Source: Pantoea sp. BAV 3049 (GTDB taxonomy: Bacteria; Pseudomonadota; Gammaproteobacteria; Enterobacterales; Enterobacteriaceae). Taken from it: a DNA stretch of 64,000 bases. Shown in pieces: positions 1 through 9,999 of the stretch. The DNA lies in contig NZ_WHOY01000031.1 in the NCBI RefSeq assembly GCF_009765445.1, forward strand, positions 3,877,606 through 3,941,605, written 5' to 3'. Positions within the stretch are counted from its first letter, which is position 1, and every line of letters starts with the position of its first letter. Under the pieces are notes generated by a model. It saw only the letters and a program-made list of their open reading frames with translations. It was not told the DNA's origin and made no database searches. Position numbers and translations under genes: made by a program.

Positions 1-50
1 ACAGGATTTATAAAAACCCCTTCTTGATCAAAAAAGAGCTGTGAGCCATA

Positions 51-79
51 TTGTTTGCTTATGACAATCGGGCAAAATA
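51..79 (+). promoter_or_regulatory. putative csrB promoter
   Basis: TTGTTT at 51-56 and CAAAAT at 73-78 are 16 bases apart and would place the RNA start near 84-88. The match is moderate. The far-upstream UvrY-binding palindrome known for csrB genes would lie left of the window and cannot be seen. Confidence 0.4.
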
Positions 80-85
80 GCACTC

Positions 86-389
86 ATCGGAAAGGATGCT
101 GTGGCTTAAGGATTGAGTCAGGACACATCTGGAAGATGCTGCAGGGAAAGTCTTCAGGACGAAGATAAAGGGAACATCTCAGGAAGAGTTAAGGGACACC
201 TCCAGGACGGAGAATGTGAGCTGCCAGAATAGACAGCGAGCCAGGATGCTAAGGGACTATCACCACAGATGGTGAAATTGTAGGGAACACTTTAGGGACA
301 TAGTTATCAAGGATGAGCAGGGAGCACTAATGTAGCTGGATGGCTGCGAACGAACCGGGAGCACTGTTATTACAGTGCTCCCTTTTTTT
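86..389 (+). ncRNA. csrB: CsrB, CsrA-sequestering small RNA
   Basis: CsrB is an untranslated RNA that binds many copies of the translational regulator CsrA (RsmA) and so relieves CsrA repression or activation of its mRNA targets. I count about 20 GGA motifs here, many as AGGA or AGGGA in short hairpin loops, for example at 121, 145, 157, 171, 194, 205, 244, 254, 284, 295, 311 and 321. The 3' end (about 305-389) follows E. coli csrB closely and closes with a strong intrinsic terminator. The position beside yqcC matches E. coli. Transcription is known to be driven by BarA/UvrY, and barA lies at 11249-13984. The 5' end is inferred from the putative promoter and may be off by tens of bases. Confidence 0.93.
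357..389 (+). terminator. csrB intrinsic terminator
   Basis: A perfect 11-bp stem (357-367 with 372-382) has a 4-base loop and is followed by seven T residues (383-389). Confidence 0.95.
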
Positions 390-472
390 CGTCCATACTT
401 TTACCTCTCCCGCGCGTGAATGCTATGCTTGCGGCCCTTTTATTAAACTCTTTGACCGACAGGAGAGCGCTG

Positions 473-799
473 ATGAGCCGTGAACAGCTGGTTCGGGAAC
501 GCTTACAGGCGATCCAGCAAATATTACAAGACGCGGGGCTGTGGCAATCCTGCGCACCGAATTCTGAGGCTTTTGAGAGCCAGGAGCCTTTTTGCGTGGA
601 TACCATGATGCCGGTACAGTGGCTGCAGTGGGTGTTGCTGCCGCGCATGCAGGCAATGCTGGATGCCGGTGCTGCCCTGCCGGTCAAACTGGCCGTCGCA
701 CCTTATTATGAAATGGCGCTGGAAGGGGAGATCCCCGCCCGTGCCACACTCCTGCACGCCCTGAACGAGCTGGATCAGCTTTTTGAGCATGACGCCTGA
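473..799 (+). CDS. yqcC: YqcC family protein
   Basis: A small conserved enterobacterial protein of unknown function (108 aa; E. coli YqcC is 109 aa). The central part carries the family signature PVQWLQWVLLPRM and the later VAPYYEMAL segment. The start at 473 is preceded by AGGAG and gives the family length. An upstream in-frame ATG at 416 would add 19 residues with no family counterpart and is not chosen. The stop codon overlaps the truC start, so the two genes are translationally coupled. There is no signal peptide or membrane segment, so the protein is probably cytosolic. The function is unknown. Confidence 0.9.
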   Translation: MSREQLVRERLQAIQQILQDAGLWQSCAPNSEAFESQEPFCVDTMMPVQWLQWVLLPRMQAMLDAGAALPVKLAVAPYYEMALEGEIPARATLLHALNELDQLFEHDA

Positions 800-1578
800 T
801 GCTGGAGATTATTTATCAGGATCAATGGCTGGTGGCCGTGAATAAACCTGCGGGTTGGCTGGTTCACCGCAGCTGGCTGGACCGGCATGAAAAAGTTTTT
901 GTCATGCAGACGGTGCGCGATCAGATTGGCCAGCATGTTTTCACCGTTCACCGGTTGGATCGCCCGACCTCAGGCGTTTTGCTGATGGCCCTGTCCAGCG
1001 AGGTTGCCCGCCAGCTGTCAGAACAGTTTGAGCAGTACCAGCTGCAGAAAACTTACCATGCGGTGGTCAGGGGTTGGCTTGAAGGCGAGGAGACCCTCGA
1101 CTATGCCCTGACCGAAGAGCTGGACAAGATTGCCGATAAATTCGCTAATCCCGAAAAAGCCCCGCAGCCAGCGGTGACCCATTGGCGTGGGCTGGCAACC
1201 GCCGAACTGCCGGTACCGGTCAGCCGTTACGAGACCTCACGTTATTCGCTGGTGGAGCTGAAACCGCAGAGCGGCCGAAAACATCAGCTGCGTCGCCATA
1301 TGACCCATCTGCGCCACCCGATTATTGGCGACACCGCGCATGGTGATTTGCGCCAGAACCGCAGCGCCGCGCAGAACTTTGGCATGAACCGTCTGATGCT
1401 GCATGCCAGTGAGCTGCAGCTGGCTCATCCCGTTACCGGAGAAGCACTGCTGCTGCGGGCCGGGCTGGATAAGGCCTGGCAGGGAATAATGGCGCCTTTC
1501 GGCTGGCAGACGTGTCTCCCTCATCTTCCGGGGGTTGAGTTTGACCCGGCTTACCCTCAGGATAGTGCCTCAGAATAA
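799..1578 (+). CDS. truC: tRNA pseudouridine(65) synthase TruC
   Basis: TruC converts U65 in the acceptor stem of certain tRNAs to pseudouridine and belongs to the RluA family. The 259-aa product has the catalytic motif HRLDRPTSGV near residues 51-60, whose aspartate is the family nucleophile. It also has the C-terminal GRKHQLRRHM element typical of RluA-type synthases. The ATG overlaps the yqcC stop (TGATG), and yqcA follows after 21 bases, so the three genes form one operon as in E. coli. Confidence 0.95.
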   Translation: MLEIIYQDQWLVAVNKPAGWLVHRSWLDRHEKVFVMQTVRDQIGQHVFTVHRLDRPTSGVLLMALSSEVARQLSEQFEQYQLQKTYHAVVRGWLEGEETLDYALTEELDKIADKFANPEKAPQPAVTHWRGLATAELPVPVSRYETSRYSLVELKPQSGRKHQLRRHMTHLRHPIIGDTAHGDLRQNRSAAQNFGMNRLMLHASELQLAHPVTGEALLLRAGLDKAWQGIMAPFGWQTCLPHLPGVEFDPAYPQDSASE

Positions 1579-1599
1579 GCGCCCGGAAAGGAGAAAAGC

Positions 1600-2049
1600 A
1601 TGGCTCAGGTAGGCATTTTTGTTGGCACGGTTTACGGTAATGCGCTGTTGGTCGCTGAGGAAGCGGAGCCTCTGCTGGCCGATCAGGGGCATCAGGTCAA
1701 GATTTTTGAAGACCCGACGCTGGAAGAGTGGCAGCGCTACAGCGAAGGTGTGGCGCTGGTTATCACCTCCACCACCGGGCAGGGCGATCTGCCTGACAGC
1801 ATCGCGCCGCTGTTCCACGCTATCAAAGATAAGCTGGGACACCAGCCCATGCTGCGCTATGGCGTGATTGCGCTGGGCGACAGCAGCTACGATGATTTTT
1901 GTGGAGGCGGTAAAAAGTTTGATGCGCTGCTGCAGGAGCATGCGGCTCAGCGTGTGGGTGAGGTGCTGATGGTGGATGCAACTGAAAACCCGGAGCCGGA
2001 AGAGATTACCTCTCCGTGGGTTGACCAGTGGGCGAAACAGCTCGGCTGA
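1600..2049 (+). CDS. yqcA: flavodoxin YqcA
   Basis: A short-chain flavodoxin of 149 aa that binds FMN as a low-potential one-electron carrier; its physiological partner is not established. The N-terminal FVGTVYGNA segment is the phosphate-binding loop. The [12 protein letters not shown] and [14 protein letters not shown] segments are the isoalloxazine-binding loops. The start at 1600 follows AAAGGAG with good spacing. It is the last gene of yqcC-truC-yqcA and converges on garD. Confidence 0.93.
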   Translation: MAQVGIFVGTVYGNALLVAEEAEPLLADQGHQVKIFEDPTLEEWQRYSEGVALVITSTTGQGDLPDSIAPLFHAIKDKLGHQPMLRYGVIALGDSSYDDFCGGGKKFDALLQEHAAQRVGEVLMVDATENPEPEEITSPWVDQWAKQLG

Positions 2050-2057
2050 TGTATGTC

Positions 2058-2080
2058 GCCCCGGTTTCCGCTGCCGGGGC
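2058..2080. terminator. hairpin between convergent yqcA and garD
   Basis: A 7-bp GC-only stem (2058-2064 with 2074-2080) with a 9-base loop sits in the 41-base gap between the two convergent genes. There is no T tract on either strand, so it is at best a weak bidirectional terminator. Confidence 0.4.
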
Positions 2081-2090
2081 GTCCTGTCGG

Positions 2091-3650
2091 TCAGGTCACC
2101 GGTGCCGGGTTAAACACCGACAGCGCATTGTGAATCCCCCAGCGGTCAGACCAGGTCTCCTTGCGGCCGCTGGCAATATCCAGAATCAGCTCAAACACTC
2201 TCCAGCCCACCTGCTCGATAGTTTCCTCTCCGGTGGCAATAGTCCCTGCATTGATGTCCATCAAATCATGCCATCTGTCAGCCAGAGCGGTACGGGTCGC
2301 CATTTTGATCACCGGGATGGCTGCCAGTCCGTAAGGCGTGCCCCGTCCGGTAGTAAATACCTGCAGGGTGATGCCGGAAGCCATCTGCTGTGTCCCGCAG
2401 ACAAAGTCACTGGCCGGAGTGGCGGCATAAATCAGCCCGCGCTTTGTCGGGCGCTGCCCTGGTGACAGGACTTCCATAATGGCGCTGCGGCCAGATTTGG
2501 CAATCGATCCCAGCGCTTTTTCTACCACGTTCGCCAGTCCGCCTTTTTTATTACCGGGAGAGGGGTTGGCGCTGCGATCGGTCTGCCCCATATTGAGGTA
2601 GTCGTCATACCAGGCCATCTCTTCCAGCAGCCGCTCTCCCACTTCTCTACTGACTACCCGTGGTGTGAGCAAATGCACCGCATCGCGCACTTCAGTGACT
2701 TCAGAAAACATCACCGTCGCGCCGCAGCGCACCAGTAAATCGGAAGCAAAGCCCACCGCCGGGTTCGCCGTCACGCCGGAAAAAGCGTCGCTGCCGCCGC
2801 ACTGCATACCGACAATCAGCTCAGAGGCGGGGACGGTTTCACGTGTGCGCTGATTCAGGCGCTGCAAATGACGTTCGGCGACCTGCAGAATATCGTTGAC
2901 CATTGACTCGAAGCCGACGTGTTTTTCATCCTGCAGCCGCACCACATCTTCTTCACCCAGCGATATCGCCTGGACATCAGGCGTTCCTTCCAGCAGGCGC
3001 TCTGGCTGCAGCTTCTCGCACCCCAGGCCGACAATCATCACTTCGCCACCAAAGTTGGCGTTCAGCGCCAGATTATGGATGGTGCGGATTGGCACCACGG
3101 CCGCCGGGGCATTAATCGCCACGCCGCAGCCATAGAGATGGTTCAGCGCCACCACGCCGTCAACGTTCGGGTAACGGGGCAGCAACTGGCGCTCAATAAT
3201 CTGCACCACATAATCCACCACACCCGCCACGCAGTGCACGCTGGTGGTGATGCCGAGCAGATTTTTGGTGCCCACGCTGCCGTCCGCATTGCGATAACCT
3301 TCGAAGGTGTAGCCTTCAAGCGGGGGCAGTGCAGGGGGAATGTTGCTGGCGAGTGGCAGGGTGCCCAAAGCAGGCGCTTCCGGCAGCACCACCAGAGATT
3401 CATCAATCCAGCTTCCACGGGCAATATCGCGCACCGCATAGCCGATGATCTCACCGTAACGAACAATATTGCCGCCTTTAACAATATCGCTCAGTGCCAC
3501 TTTATGGCCCTGGGGAATATGTTCTTTTAACACCAGCCCGCAGGAAAATTCAGTGCCTGCCGTCAGGCCATTATTATTCACCACAATGGCAACGTTATCG
3601 TTTTCATTTACCCGAATATAAAGGGGCGGATCGTTTCTTGATATGTTCAT
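2091..3650 (-). CDS. garD: galactarate dehydratase GarD
   Basis: GarD dehydrates meso-galactarate (mucate) to 5-keto-4-deoxy-D-glucarate, the entry step for galactarate. The 519-aa length is close to E. coli GarD (523 aa). An N-terminal SAF-like segment (about residues 1-90) precedes the UxaA/altronate-dehydratase-type catalytic domain, which includes [20 protein letters not shown] and the conserved [11 protein letters not shown] motif. It is transcribed away from gudPXD-garLRK, and both arms share the control region 3651-4169. In E. coli garD sits at a separate locus, so this arrangement gathers the whole pathway. Confidence 0.96.
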   Translation of the reverse strand: MNISRNDPPLYIRVNENDNVAIVVNNNGLTAGTEFSCGLVLKEHIPQGHKVALSDIVKGGNIVRYGEIIGYAVRDIARGSWIDESLVVLPEAPALGTLPLASNIPPALPPLEGYTFEGYRNADGSVGTKNLLGITTSVHCVAGVVDYVVQIIERQLLPRYPNVDGVVALNHLYGCGVAINAPAAVVPIRTIHNLALNANFGGEVMIVGLGCEKLQPERLLEGTPDVQAISLGEEDVVRLQDEKHVGFESMVNDILQVAERHLQRLNQRTRETVPASELIVGMQCGGSDAFSGVTANPAVGFASDLLVRCGATVMFSEVTEVRDAVHLLTPRVVSREVGERLLEEMAWYDDYLNMGQTDRSANPSPGNKKGGLANVVEKALGSIAKSGRSAIMEVLSPGQRPTKRGLIYAATPASDFVCGTQQMASGITLQVFTTGRGTPYGLAAIPVIKMATRTALADRWHDLMDINAGTIATGEETIEQVGWRVFELILDIASGRKETWSDRWGIHNALSVFNPAPVT

Positions 3651-4169
3651 TGCTCGACAAGTCCTGACTTAAGTGTGTAGGGGACGTTTTTCTCTCCCTG
3701 ATAAACGTAGAGTGACTTGCCAACGTTTCGACCTGATTCTGCTGCTCACAGTATAAAAGTGCCGTCGGGCAAAAACATTGTGCAGATGTCTGACATATTC
3801 CCGTAACAGCGCCCCTATTTTCTGGCGTAATACCAGTTATCAGTGAGAACGCTCACAAAGGACAGGGAGATGCTTCCAGAGTGTGACCGGCTCCGCAGAT
3901 TGCCAGTGTTCCGTGAACCAGCCCGCAGGATATTGTGCAACTGCCATAACAATGCCTGATTTAAAGCATTTTCCCAGGGCGTTTTCCCGATGTATTCCCC
4001 TGCTGCCATTCCTATACTTTTTGACGACCATGAAGAGTGATTGCCACGCTGGCTGTTTCTGCTAATGAAAATTTAATCGCTGTGTTTAATCCAACATCAT
4101 TCTGATACCCAACGCGATGTGTATGCAGTTTAGAGTGAGTTTGCCCTGGCTTAATTTCAGGAGTGCATC
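3651..4169. promoter_or_regulatory. divergent garD-gudP control region
   Basis: 519 bases without a credible gene separate the divergent garD and gudP starts. It contains the CRP-like site at 3842-3857 and an AGGAG ribosome-binding site (around 4159) for gudP. Several short ORFs have no ribosome-binding site or similarity. In E. coli these operons are activated by CdaR, whose gene is not in the window; I could not identify a CdaR site by eye. Confidence 0.6.
3842..3857. promoter_or_regulatory. putative CRP-cAMP binding site
   Basis: AGTGA-N6-TCACA matches nine of the ten core positions of the CRP consensus (TGTGA-N6-TCACA). It lies between divergent sugar-acid catabolic operons, where catabolite control is expected. 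Confidence 0.6.
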
Positions 4170-5513
4170 ATGAATTCAATCAGCAGTACTGCGAGCGCGG
4201 TACAAAAAAGAACAAATGCTCGCTACTGGATAGTGGTGATGCTGTTTATCGTCACCTCTTTCAATTACGGCGACCGGGCAACGATTGCCATTGCCGGTTC
4301 CGCCATGTCGAAGGAAATCGGTCTGGATCCGGTCGGTCTGGGCTATATCTTCTCAGCGTTCTCCTGGGCCTATGTTATCGGACAGATCCCCGGTGGCTGG
4401 CTGCTGGACCGCTTTGGATCCCGCCGCGTCTACTTCTGGAGTATTTTCCTCTGGTCGCTGTTTACCCTGCTGCAGGGCTTTGTCGATCTGTTCAACGGTT
4501 TCACCGTGATCGCCGTGCTGTTTATGCTGCGCTTTATGGTCGGTCTGGCGGAAGCTCCCTCCTTCCCGGGTAACAGCCGGATCGTGGCGGCCTGGTTCCC
4601 GGCTCAGGAGCGAGGCACCGCGGTGGCTATTTTTAACTCCGCACAGTACTTCGCCACGGTGATTTTTGCCCCGATCATGGGCTGGCTGGTTTCTGCCGTG
4701 GGCTGGGCGCATGTGTTCTGGTTTATGGGTGGACTGGGGATCATCCTCAGTTTCATCTGGCTGAAAGTGATCCGTGACCCGAACGATCATCCCGGCGTGA
4801 ACAAAGCTGAACTGGAGTACATGGAGCAGGGCGGTGCGCTGATCAACATGGATCAGAAGAAAGAAGAGCGCAAAGTCAGCTGGGCTGAAAAAATGTACCA
4901 GATCAGGCAACTGGTCGGATCGAGGATGATGATCGGTATTTATCTCGGTCAGTACTGCATTAACGCCTTAACCTACTTCTTTATCACCTGGTTCCCGGTC
5001 TATCTGGTTCAGGCGCGCGGCATGTCGATTCTGAAAGCCGGGATGGTAGCCTCTATCCCTGCCATCTGTGGTTTCCTCGGTGGTGTGCTCGGCGGGATTA
5101 TTTCTGACTGGCTGATGCGCAAAACCGGCTCGCTGAACATCGCGCGTAAAACGCCAATCGTGCTGGGGATGCTGCTGTCGATCTCTATGGTGGTGTGCAA
5201 TTACGTCGATACCGAATGGGTGGTGGTGTTCTTTATGGCACTGGCGTTCTTCGGCAAGGGCATTGGTGCGCTGGGCTGGGCGGTGATGGCAGATACTGCG
5301 CCGAAAGAGATCAGTGGCCTCAGCGGCGGCCTGTTCAATATGTTTGGCAACATCTCGGGCATCATCACACCTATCGCTATCGGCTACATTATCGCCACCA
5401 CCGGCTCGTATAACGGTGCACTGATCTACGTTGGCATCCACGCCTTTGTCGCGGTGCTGAGCTATCTGGTGCTGGTACAGGACATCAAACGTATCGAGCT
5501 GAAACACCTGTAA
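4170..5513 (+). CDS. gudP: D-glucarate/galactarate transporter GudP (MFS)
   Basis: An inner-membrane proton symporter of the anion:cation symporter branch of the major facilitator superfamily, expected to import glucarate, galactarate and perhaps glycerate. The 447-aa protein has about 12 hydrophobic segments. The MFS loop signature WLLDRFGSRR (about residues 75-84) lies between TM2 and TM3, and a charged central loop spans about 205-250. The start follows AGGAG by 8 bases. It is the first gene of gudP-gudX-gudD-garL-garR-garK, with 9 bases to gudX. Confidence 0.94.
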   Translation: MNSISSTASAVQKRTNARYWIVVMLFIVTSFNYGDRATIAIAGSAMSKEIGLDPVGLGYIFSAFSWAYVIGQIPGGWLLDRFGSRRVYFWSIFLWSLFTLLQGFVDLFNGFTVIAVLFMLRFMVGLAEAPSFPGNSRIVAAWFPAQERGTAVAIFNSAQYFATVIFAPIMGWLVSAVGWAHVFWFMGGLGIILSFIWLKVIRDPNDHPGVNKAELEYMEQGGALINMDQKKEERKVSWAEKMYQIRQLVGSRMMIGIYLGQYCINALTYFFITWFPVYLVQARGMSILKAGMVASIPAICGFLGGVLGGIISDWLMRKTGSLNIARKTPIVLGMLLSISMVVCNYVDTEWVVVFFMALAFFGKGIGALGWAVMADTAPKEISGLSGGLFNMFGNISGIITPIAIGYIIATTGSYNGALIYVGIHAFVAVLSYLVLVQDIKRIELKHL

Positions 5514-5522
5514 GGACGAGTT

Positions 5523-6860
5523 ATGAACACGCAAAGCAGTCCTGTTATCACGGATATGAAAGTCATCCCGGTTGCGGGCCATGACAGCATGCTACTCAAT
5601 ATCGGCGGCGCTCATGGTGCTTACTTCACCCGCAATATTGTGGTGCTGACCGACAGTGCAGGCAATACCGGTGTGGGTGAAGCGCCGGGCGGCGAAACCA
5701 TCTGGCAGACGCTGGTTGATGCCATCCCGCAGGTAAAAGGCAAGGAAGTGGCGCGGATGAACAGCCTGGTGCAGCAGGTACACCGCGGCAATCAGTCGGC
5801 GGATTTCGATACCTTCGGCAAAGGAGCCTGGACCTTTGAGCTGCGGGTGAATGCGGTGGCGGCGCTGGAAGCGGCGCTGCTGGATTTGCTGGGCAAGTGC
5901 CTGAATGTTCCGGTCGCCGAGCTGCTGGGGCCGGGTAAACAGCGTGATGAAGTATTGCTGCTCGGTTACCTGTTCTATATCGGCGATCGGGAGAAGACCG
6001 ATCTGCCCTATCTGAACGGCGAACACGCTGCGCATGACTGGTATCACCTGCGCCATCAAAAGGCGATGGACAGTGCGGCCGTGGTGCGGCTGGCCGAGGC
6101 GGCGCAGGACAAATACGGCTTCAAAGACTTCAAGCTGAAAGGCGGCGTGCTGCCCGGCGAGCAGGAGATTGAGGCGGTGAAGGCGATGAAAAAACGCTTT
6201 CCCGATGCGCGGATCACCGTCGACCCCAACGGTGCCTGGCATCTGGATGAAGCGATTGCGCTGTGCAAAGACATGCAGGGCATCCTGACCTATGCCGAAG
6301 ATCCTTGCGGTGCAGAGCAGGGCTATTCCGGTCGTGAAGTGATGGCCGAGTTCAAGCGCGCTACCGGCCTGCCGGTCGCCACCAATATGATTGCCACCAA
6401 CTGGCGTGAGATGAATCACGCTGTGATGCTCAACTCGGTGGACATCCCGCTGGCAGACCCGCATTTCTGGACGCTGAGCGGCGCGGTGCGCGTGGCCCAG
6501 CTTTGTGATGACTGGGGGCTGACCTGGGGCTGTCACTCCAATAACCACTTTGATATTTCACTGGCGATGTTCACCCATGTGGGTGCCGCCGCGCCGGGTA
6601 AACCCACGGCGATTGATACCCACTGGATCTGGCAGGAGGGCGACCAGCGCCTGACCAGAGAACCCCTGCAGATCCGCAACGGCAAAATCGCCGTGCCGGT
6701 TGCACCGGGACTGGGTGTTGAACTGGACTGGGCGCAGATTGAGAAAGCCCATGCGCTGTATAAAACGCTGGCCGGTGGTTCGCGCAATGACGCCACCGCG
6801 ATGCAGTACCTGATCCCAGGCTGGACATTCGATCGCAAGCGCCCGGCTTTTGGACGCTGA
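5523..6860 (+). CDS. gudX: glucarate dehydratase-related protein GudX
   Basis: A 445-aa enolase-superfamily paralogue of glucarate dehydratase, very similar throughout to E. coli GudX. Superfamily residues are visible: FKLKGG (general base lysine, about 204-209), DPNGAW (metal ligand, about 237-242), the YAEDPCG segment and the HSNNHFDIS histidine. In E. coli GudX has weak dehydratase activity and its true role is unclear. The tandem paralogue gudD follows 26 bases downstream. The residue before HSNNH is Cys here but Ser in GudD, one of the few differences in the active-site region. Confidence 0.93.
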   Translation: MNTQSSPVITDMKVIPVAGHDSMLLNIGGAHGAYFTRNIVVLTDSAGNTGVGEAPGGETIWQTLVDAIPQVKGKEVARMNSLVQQVHRGNQSADFDTFGKGAWTFELRVNAVAALEAALLDLLGKCLNVPVAELLGPGKQRDEVLLLGYLFYIGDREKTDLPYLNGEHAAHDWYHLRHQKAMDSAAVVRLAEAAQDKYGFKDFKLKGGVLPGEQEIEAVKAMKKRFPDARITVDPNGAWHLDEAIALCKDMQGILTYAEDPCGAEQGYSGREVMAEFKRATGLPVATNMIATNWREMNHAVMLNSVDIPLADPHFWTLSGAVRVAQLCDDWGLTWGCHSNNHFDISLAMFTHVGAAAPGKPTAIDTHWIWQEGDQRLTREPLQIRNGKIAVPVAPGLGVELDWAQIEKAHALYKTLAGGSRNDATAMQYLIPGWTFDRKRPAFGR

Positions 6861-6886
6861 ATCCTGACAGGCAGAAGGAAAACGTT

Positions 6887-8227
6887 ATGAGTCAAGCTAC
6901 AGCCACGCCGCTGATCACCGAAATGCAGGTGATCCCGGTGGCCGGTCACGACAGCATGCTGCTGAACCTCAGTGGTGCCCATGCGCCATTTTTCACCCGC
7001 AATATCGTCATTATCAAAGACAATTCGGGTCATACAGGCGTGGGCGAAATCCCCGGCGGAGAGAAAATCCGTAAGACGCTGGAAGAAGCTGCGGCGTTGC
7101 TGACCGGCCACTCAATTGGTGAATATAAAAACCTGCTCAGCAACGTGCGTAATACTTTTGCTGACCGTGATGCAGGCGGGCGTGGAACACAGACCTTTGA
7201 TTTGCGCACCACCATTCACGTGGTGACCGGGATTGAAGCTGCGCTGCTGGATCTGCTGGGGCAGCATCTGGGCGTCAACGTGGCTTCACTGCTCGGCGAC
7301 GGGCAGCAGCGCGATTGCGTTGAGATGCTCGGTTACCTGTTCTACGTCGGCGACCGTCGCAAAACTTCCCTGCCGTATCAGAGCCAGCCGGATGACAGCT
7401 GTGACTGGTATCGCCTGCGCCATGAAGAGGCGCTGACGCCGGAAACGGTGGTCAGACTGGCCGAAGCGGCTTACGAAAAATATGGCTTCAACGACTTCAA
7501 ACTGAAAGGCGGCGTGCTGGCCGGTAGCGAAGAAGGCGAGGCCGTGACGGCGCTGGCAAAACGTTTCCCGGAGGCGCGCATCACGCTGGATCCTAACGGA
7601 GCCTGGTCGCTTAGCGAGGCGATTGAGTTGGGTAAACAGCTGACCGGCGTGCTGGCCTATGCGGAAGATCCCTGTGGCGCAGAGCAGGGCTATTCCGGAC
7701 GCGAGGTGATGGCCGAGTTCCGCCGTGCCACCGGGCTGCCGACCGCCACCAATATGATCGCCACCGACTGGCGGCAGATGGGGCATACTCTCTCTTTGCA
7801 GTCCGTCGATATTCCGCTGGCGGACCCGCACTTCTGGACGATGCAGGGCTCCGTTCGCGTGGCGCAAATGTGCCACGACTTTGGCCTCACCTGGGGTTCT
7901 CACTCCAATAACCATTTCGATATTTCCCTGGCAATGTTCACCCACGTTGCCGCCGCTGCGCCAGGCAAAATCACTGCAATTGATACCCACTGGATCTGGC
8001 AGGAAGGCAATCAGCGCCTGACCCGCCAGCCATTGCAGATCAAAGGTGGCCGCGTACAGGTTCCTCAGAAGCCGGGGCTGGGCGTGGAGCTGGATATGGA
8101 TCAGGTGATGAAAGCGCATCAGCTGTATCTGCAACACGGGCTGGGCGCGCGTAACGACGCGCAGGCGATGCAGTTCCTGGTACCAAACTGGACCTTCGAC
8201 AATAAACGCCCTTGTCTGGTGCGCTAA
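6887..8227 (+). CDS. gudD: D-glucarate dehydratase GudD
   Basis: GudD dehydrates D-glucarate (and L-idarate) to 5-keto-4-deoxyglucarate in the Mg-dependent enolase superfamily. The 446-aa product keeps the FKLKGG lysine motif, the DPNGAW and AEDPCG metal-ligand segments and the catalytic histidine in SHSNNHFD. It has the MPLxxxH-free, mucate-type N-terminal capping domain seen in E. coli GudD. It follows gudX and is followed by garL after 18 bases, so its product passes straight to the aldolase. Confidence 0.95.
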   Translation: MSQATATPLITEMQVIPVAGHDSMLLNLSGAHAPFFTRNIVIIKDNSGHTGVGEIPGGEKIRKTLEEAAALLTGHSIGEYKNLLSNVRNTFADRDAGGRGTQTFDLRTTIHVVTGIEAALLDLLGQHLGVNVASLLGDGQQRDCVEMLGYLFYVGDRRKTSLPYQSQPDDSCDWYRLRHEEALTPETVVRLAEAAYEKYGFNDFKLKGGVLAGSEEGEAVTALAKRFPEARITLDPNGAWSLSEAIELGKQLTGVLAYAEDPCGAEQGYSGREVMAEFRRATGLPTATNMIATDWRQMGHTLSLQSVDIPLADPHFWTMQGSVRVAQMCHDFGLTWGSHSNNHFDISLAMFTHVAAAAPGKITAIDTHWIWQEGNQRLTRQPLQIKGGRVQVPQKPGLGVELDMDQVMKAHQLYLQHGLGARNDAQAMQFLVPNWTFDNKRPCLVR

Positions 8228-8245
8228 CTTTTTCAGGAGAGAGTG

Positions 8246-9016
8246 ATGAGCTACGTAAACACCCCTAACAGTTTTCGTCAGCGCCTGCTGGCGGGGGAAA
8301 CCCTGATCGGCAGCTGGTGTGCGCTGGCAAACCCGATTACCACGGAAGTGCTGGGTCTGGCCGGATTTGACTGGCTGGTTCTGGATGGCGAGCACGCTCC
8401 CAACGATATCACCACTTTTGTACCGCAGCTGATGGCCCTGAAGGGCAGCGTCAGTGCGCCGGTGGTTCGCCCGCCGTGCAACGAACCGGTGATCATCAAG
8501 CGGCTGCTGGACATCGGTTTTTCCAACTTTCTGATCCCCTTCGTGGAAACGGCAGAAGAAGCGGCGCTGGCCGTGGCTTCCACCCGCTATCCACCGCTGG
8601 GTATTCGCGGGGTTTCGGTTTCTCACCGCAGCAACATGTACGGCACCGTGCCGGAGTACAACAGCACCATCAATGACAACATTACCGTGCTGGTGCAGAT
8701 CGAAACCCAGCAGGCGGTGGACAATATTGATGCCATCGCGGCTGTCGACGGCGTGGATGGTATTTTTGTCGGCCCGGGCGACCTTTCAGCTGCGCTGGGC
8801 TATCTCGGCCAGCCGGCGCATCCGGAAGTGCTGAAAGTCATTAAGCATGTCTTTGAGCGGGCAAAAGCGGCCGGCAAACCCAGCGGGATCCTGGCACCAG
8901 TTGAGGCCGACGCGCGCCGCTATCTGGAATGGGGTGCCGGTTTTGTGGCGGTAGGCAGCGATCTTGGTGTCTTCCGTGGGGCCACTCAGGCCCTGTGCGA
9001 TCGCTTCAAAAAATAA
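8246..9016 (+). CDS. garL: 5-keto-4-deoxy-D-glucarate aldolase GarL
   Basis: A class II aldolase of the HpcH/HpaI family that splits 5-keto-4-deoxyglucarate to pyruvate and tartronate semialdehyde. It is 256 aa, as in E. coli. Family segments include [12 protein letters not shown] (about residues 37-48), [18 protein letters not shown], the metal ligand region VQIETQQ and [17 protein letters not shown] at 8243 is also in frame, but the ATG at 8246 is better spaced from AGGAG at 8235-8239 and matches the family start. It lies in the middle of the gud-gar operon. Confidence 0.95.
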   Translation: MSYVNTPNSFRQRLLAGETLIGSWCALANPITTEVLGLAGFDWLVLDGEHAPNDITTFVPQLMALKGSVSAPVVRPPCNEPVIIKRLLDIGFSNFLIPFVETAEEAALAVASTRYPPLGIRGVSVSHRSNMYGTVPEYNSTINDNITVLVQIETQQAVDNIDAIAAVDGVDGIFVGPGDLSAALGYLGQPAHPEVLKVIKHVFERAKAAGKPSGILAPVEADARRYLEWGAGFVAVGSDLGVFRGATQALCDRFKK

Positions 9017-9038
9017 CCCACACTTAAGGAGAAATGAG

Positions 9039-9923
9039 ATGAAAATTGGCTTTATTGGTCTGGGCATCATGGGCAAACCCATGAGCAAAAATTTGCTGAA
9101 AGCAGGCTATTCGCTGGTGGTTCGCGATCATAACGCTGATAGCGTGGCAGAACTCGTCAGCCTGGGCGCAACGTCAGCCGCTTCTTCCAGGGCGGTGGCG
9201 GAGCAGAGTGACGTGATTATCACCATGCTGCCGAACTCCCCTCATGTTAAAGAAGTGCTGCTGGGTGAAGAGAGCGTAATCCAGGGCGCGAAACCGGGCA
9301 CTATCGTGATTGATATGAGCTCGATTGCCCCGCTGGCCAGCCGAGAAATTCATCAGGAGCTGGCGAAGAAAAACATCGCGCTGCTGGATGCGCCGGTCAG
9401 CGGCGGCGAGCCGAAGGCCATTGAAGGCACTCTTTCCGTCATGGTTGGCGGTGACAAGGAGCTGTTCGACAAGTGTTATGACATCATGAAGGCGATGGCG
9501 GGGTCGGTAGTGCACACCGGCGAAATCGGCGCAGGCAACGTGACCAAACTGGCTAACCAGGTGATTGTAGCGCTGAATATTGCGGCGATGTCGGAGGCGC
9601 TAACGCTGGCCACGAAAGCCGGAGTGAACCCGGACCTGGTGTATCAGGCAATCCGTGGCGGCCTGGCTGGCAGTACCGTGCTGGATGCTAAAGCCCCGAT
9701 GGTGATGGACCGCAACTTCAAGCCGGGTTTCCGCATCGATCTGCATATCAAAGATCTGGCCAACGCGCTGGACACCTCGCACGGCGTCGGAGCGCAGCTG
9801 CCGCTGACCGCCGCAGTGATGGAGATGATGCAGGCGCTGCGTGCAGATGGATTGGGCACCGCCGACCACAGCGCGCTGGCTTGCTATTATGAGAAGTTAG
9901 CCAAAGTTGAAATCAGCAAGTAG
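9039..9923 (+). CDS. garR: tartronate semialdehyde reductase GarR
   Basis: GarR reduces tartronate semialdehyde (2-hydroxy-3-oxopropanoate) to D-glycerate with NAD(P)H and belongs to the beta-hydroxyacid dehydrogenase family. The 294-aa product starts with the Rossmann motif GFIGLGIMGKPM. It contains the substrate-binding DAPVSGGEPKA segment and the catalytic-lysine helix GNVTKLANQVIVA. The start at 9039 follows AAGGAG. An upstream in-frame start at 8964 would run into garL and is rejected. Confidence 0.95.
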   Translation: MKIGFIGLGIMGKPMSKNLLKAGYSLVVRDHNADSVAELVSLGATSAASSRAVAEQSDVIITMLPNSPHVKEVLLGEESVIQGAKPGTIVIDMSSIAPLASREIHQELAKKNIALLDAPVSGGEPKAIEGTLSVMVGGDKELFDKCYDIMKAMAGSVVHTGEIGAGNVTKLANQVIVALNIAAMSEALTLATKAGVNPDLVYQAIRGGLAGSTVLDAKAPMVMDRNFKPGFRIDLHIKDLANALDTSHGVGAQLPLTAAVMEMMQALRADGLGTADHSALACYYEKLAKVEISK

Positions 9924-9999
9924 CACAGGCGACCGGCTTTGCTTGCTGAGCCGGTACCTGCACTGCTTGCCCGCCAGTTCAAATGCGCACGGATAATGT

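Noticed and set aside
1-389. Repeated AGGA/GGA units as a CRISPR-like or tandem repeat array
   Set aside because: The units are short, irregular and in hairpin loops, and the 3' end matches csrB with its terminator.
3815-4065. Short ORFs of about 60 codons on both strands in the garD-gudP gap
   Set aside because: No ribosome-binding sites and no similarity; the region is better explained as regulatory.
7286-8626. 446-aa minus-strand ORF opposite gudD and garL
   Set aside because: Spans two real plus-strand genes and has no family resemblance.
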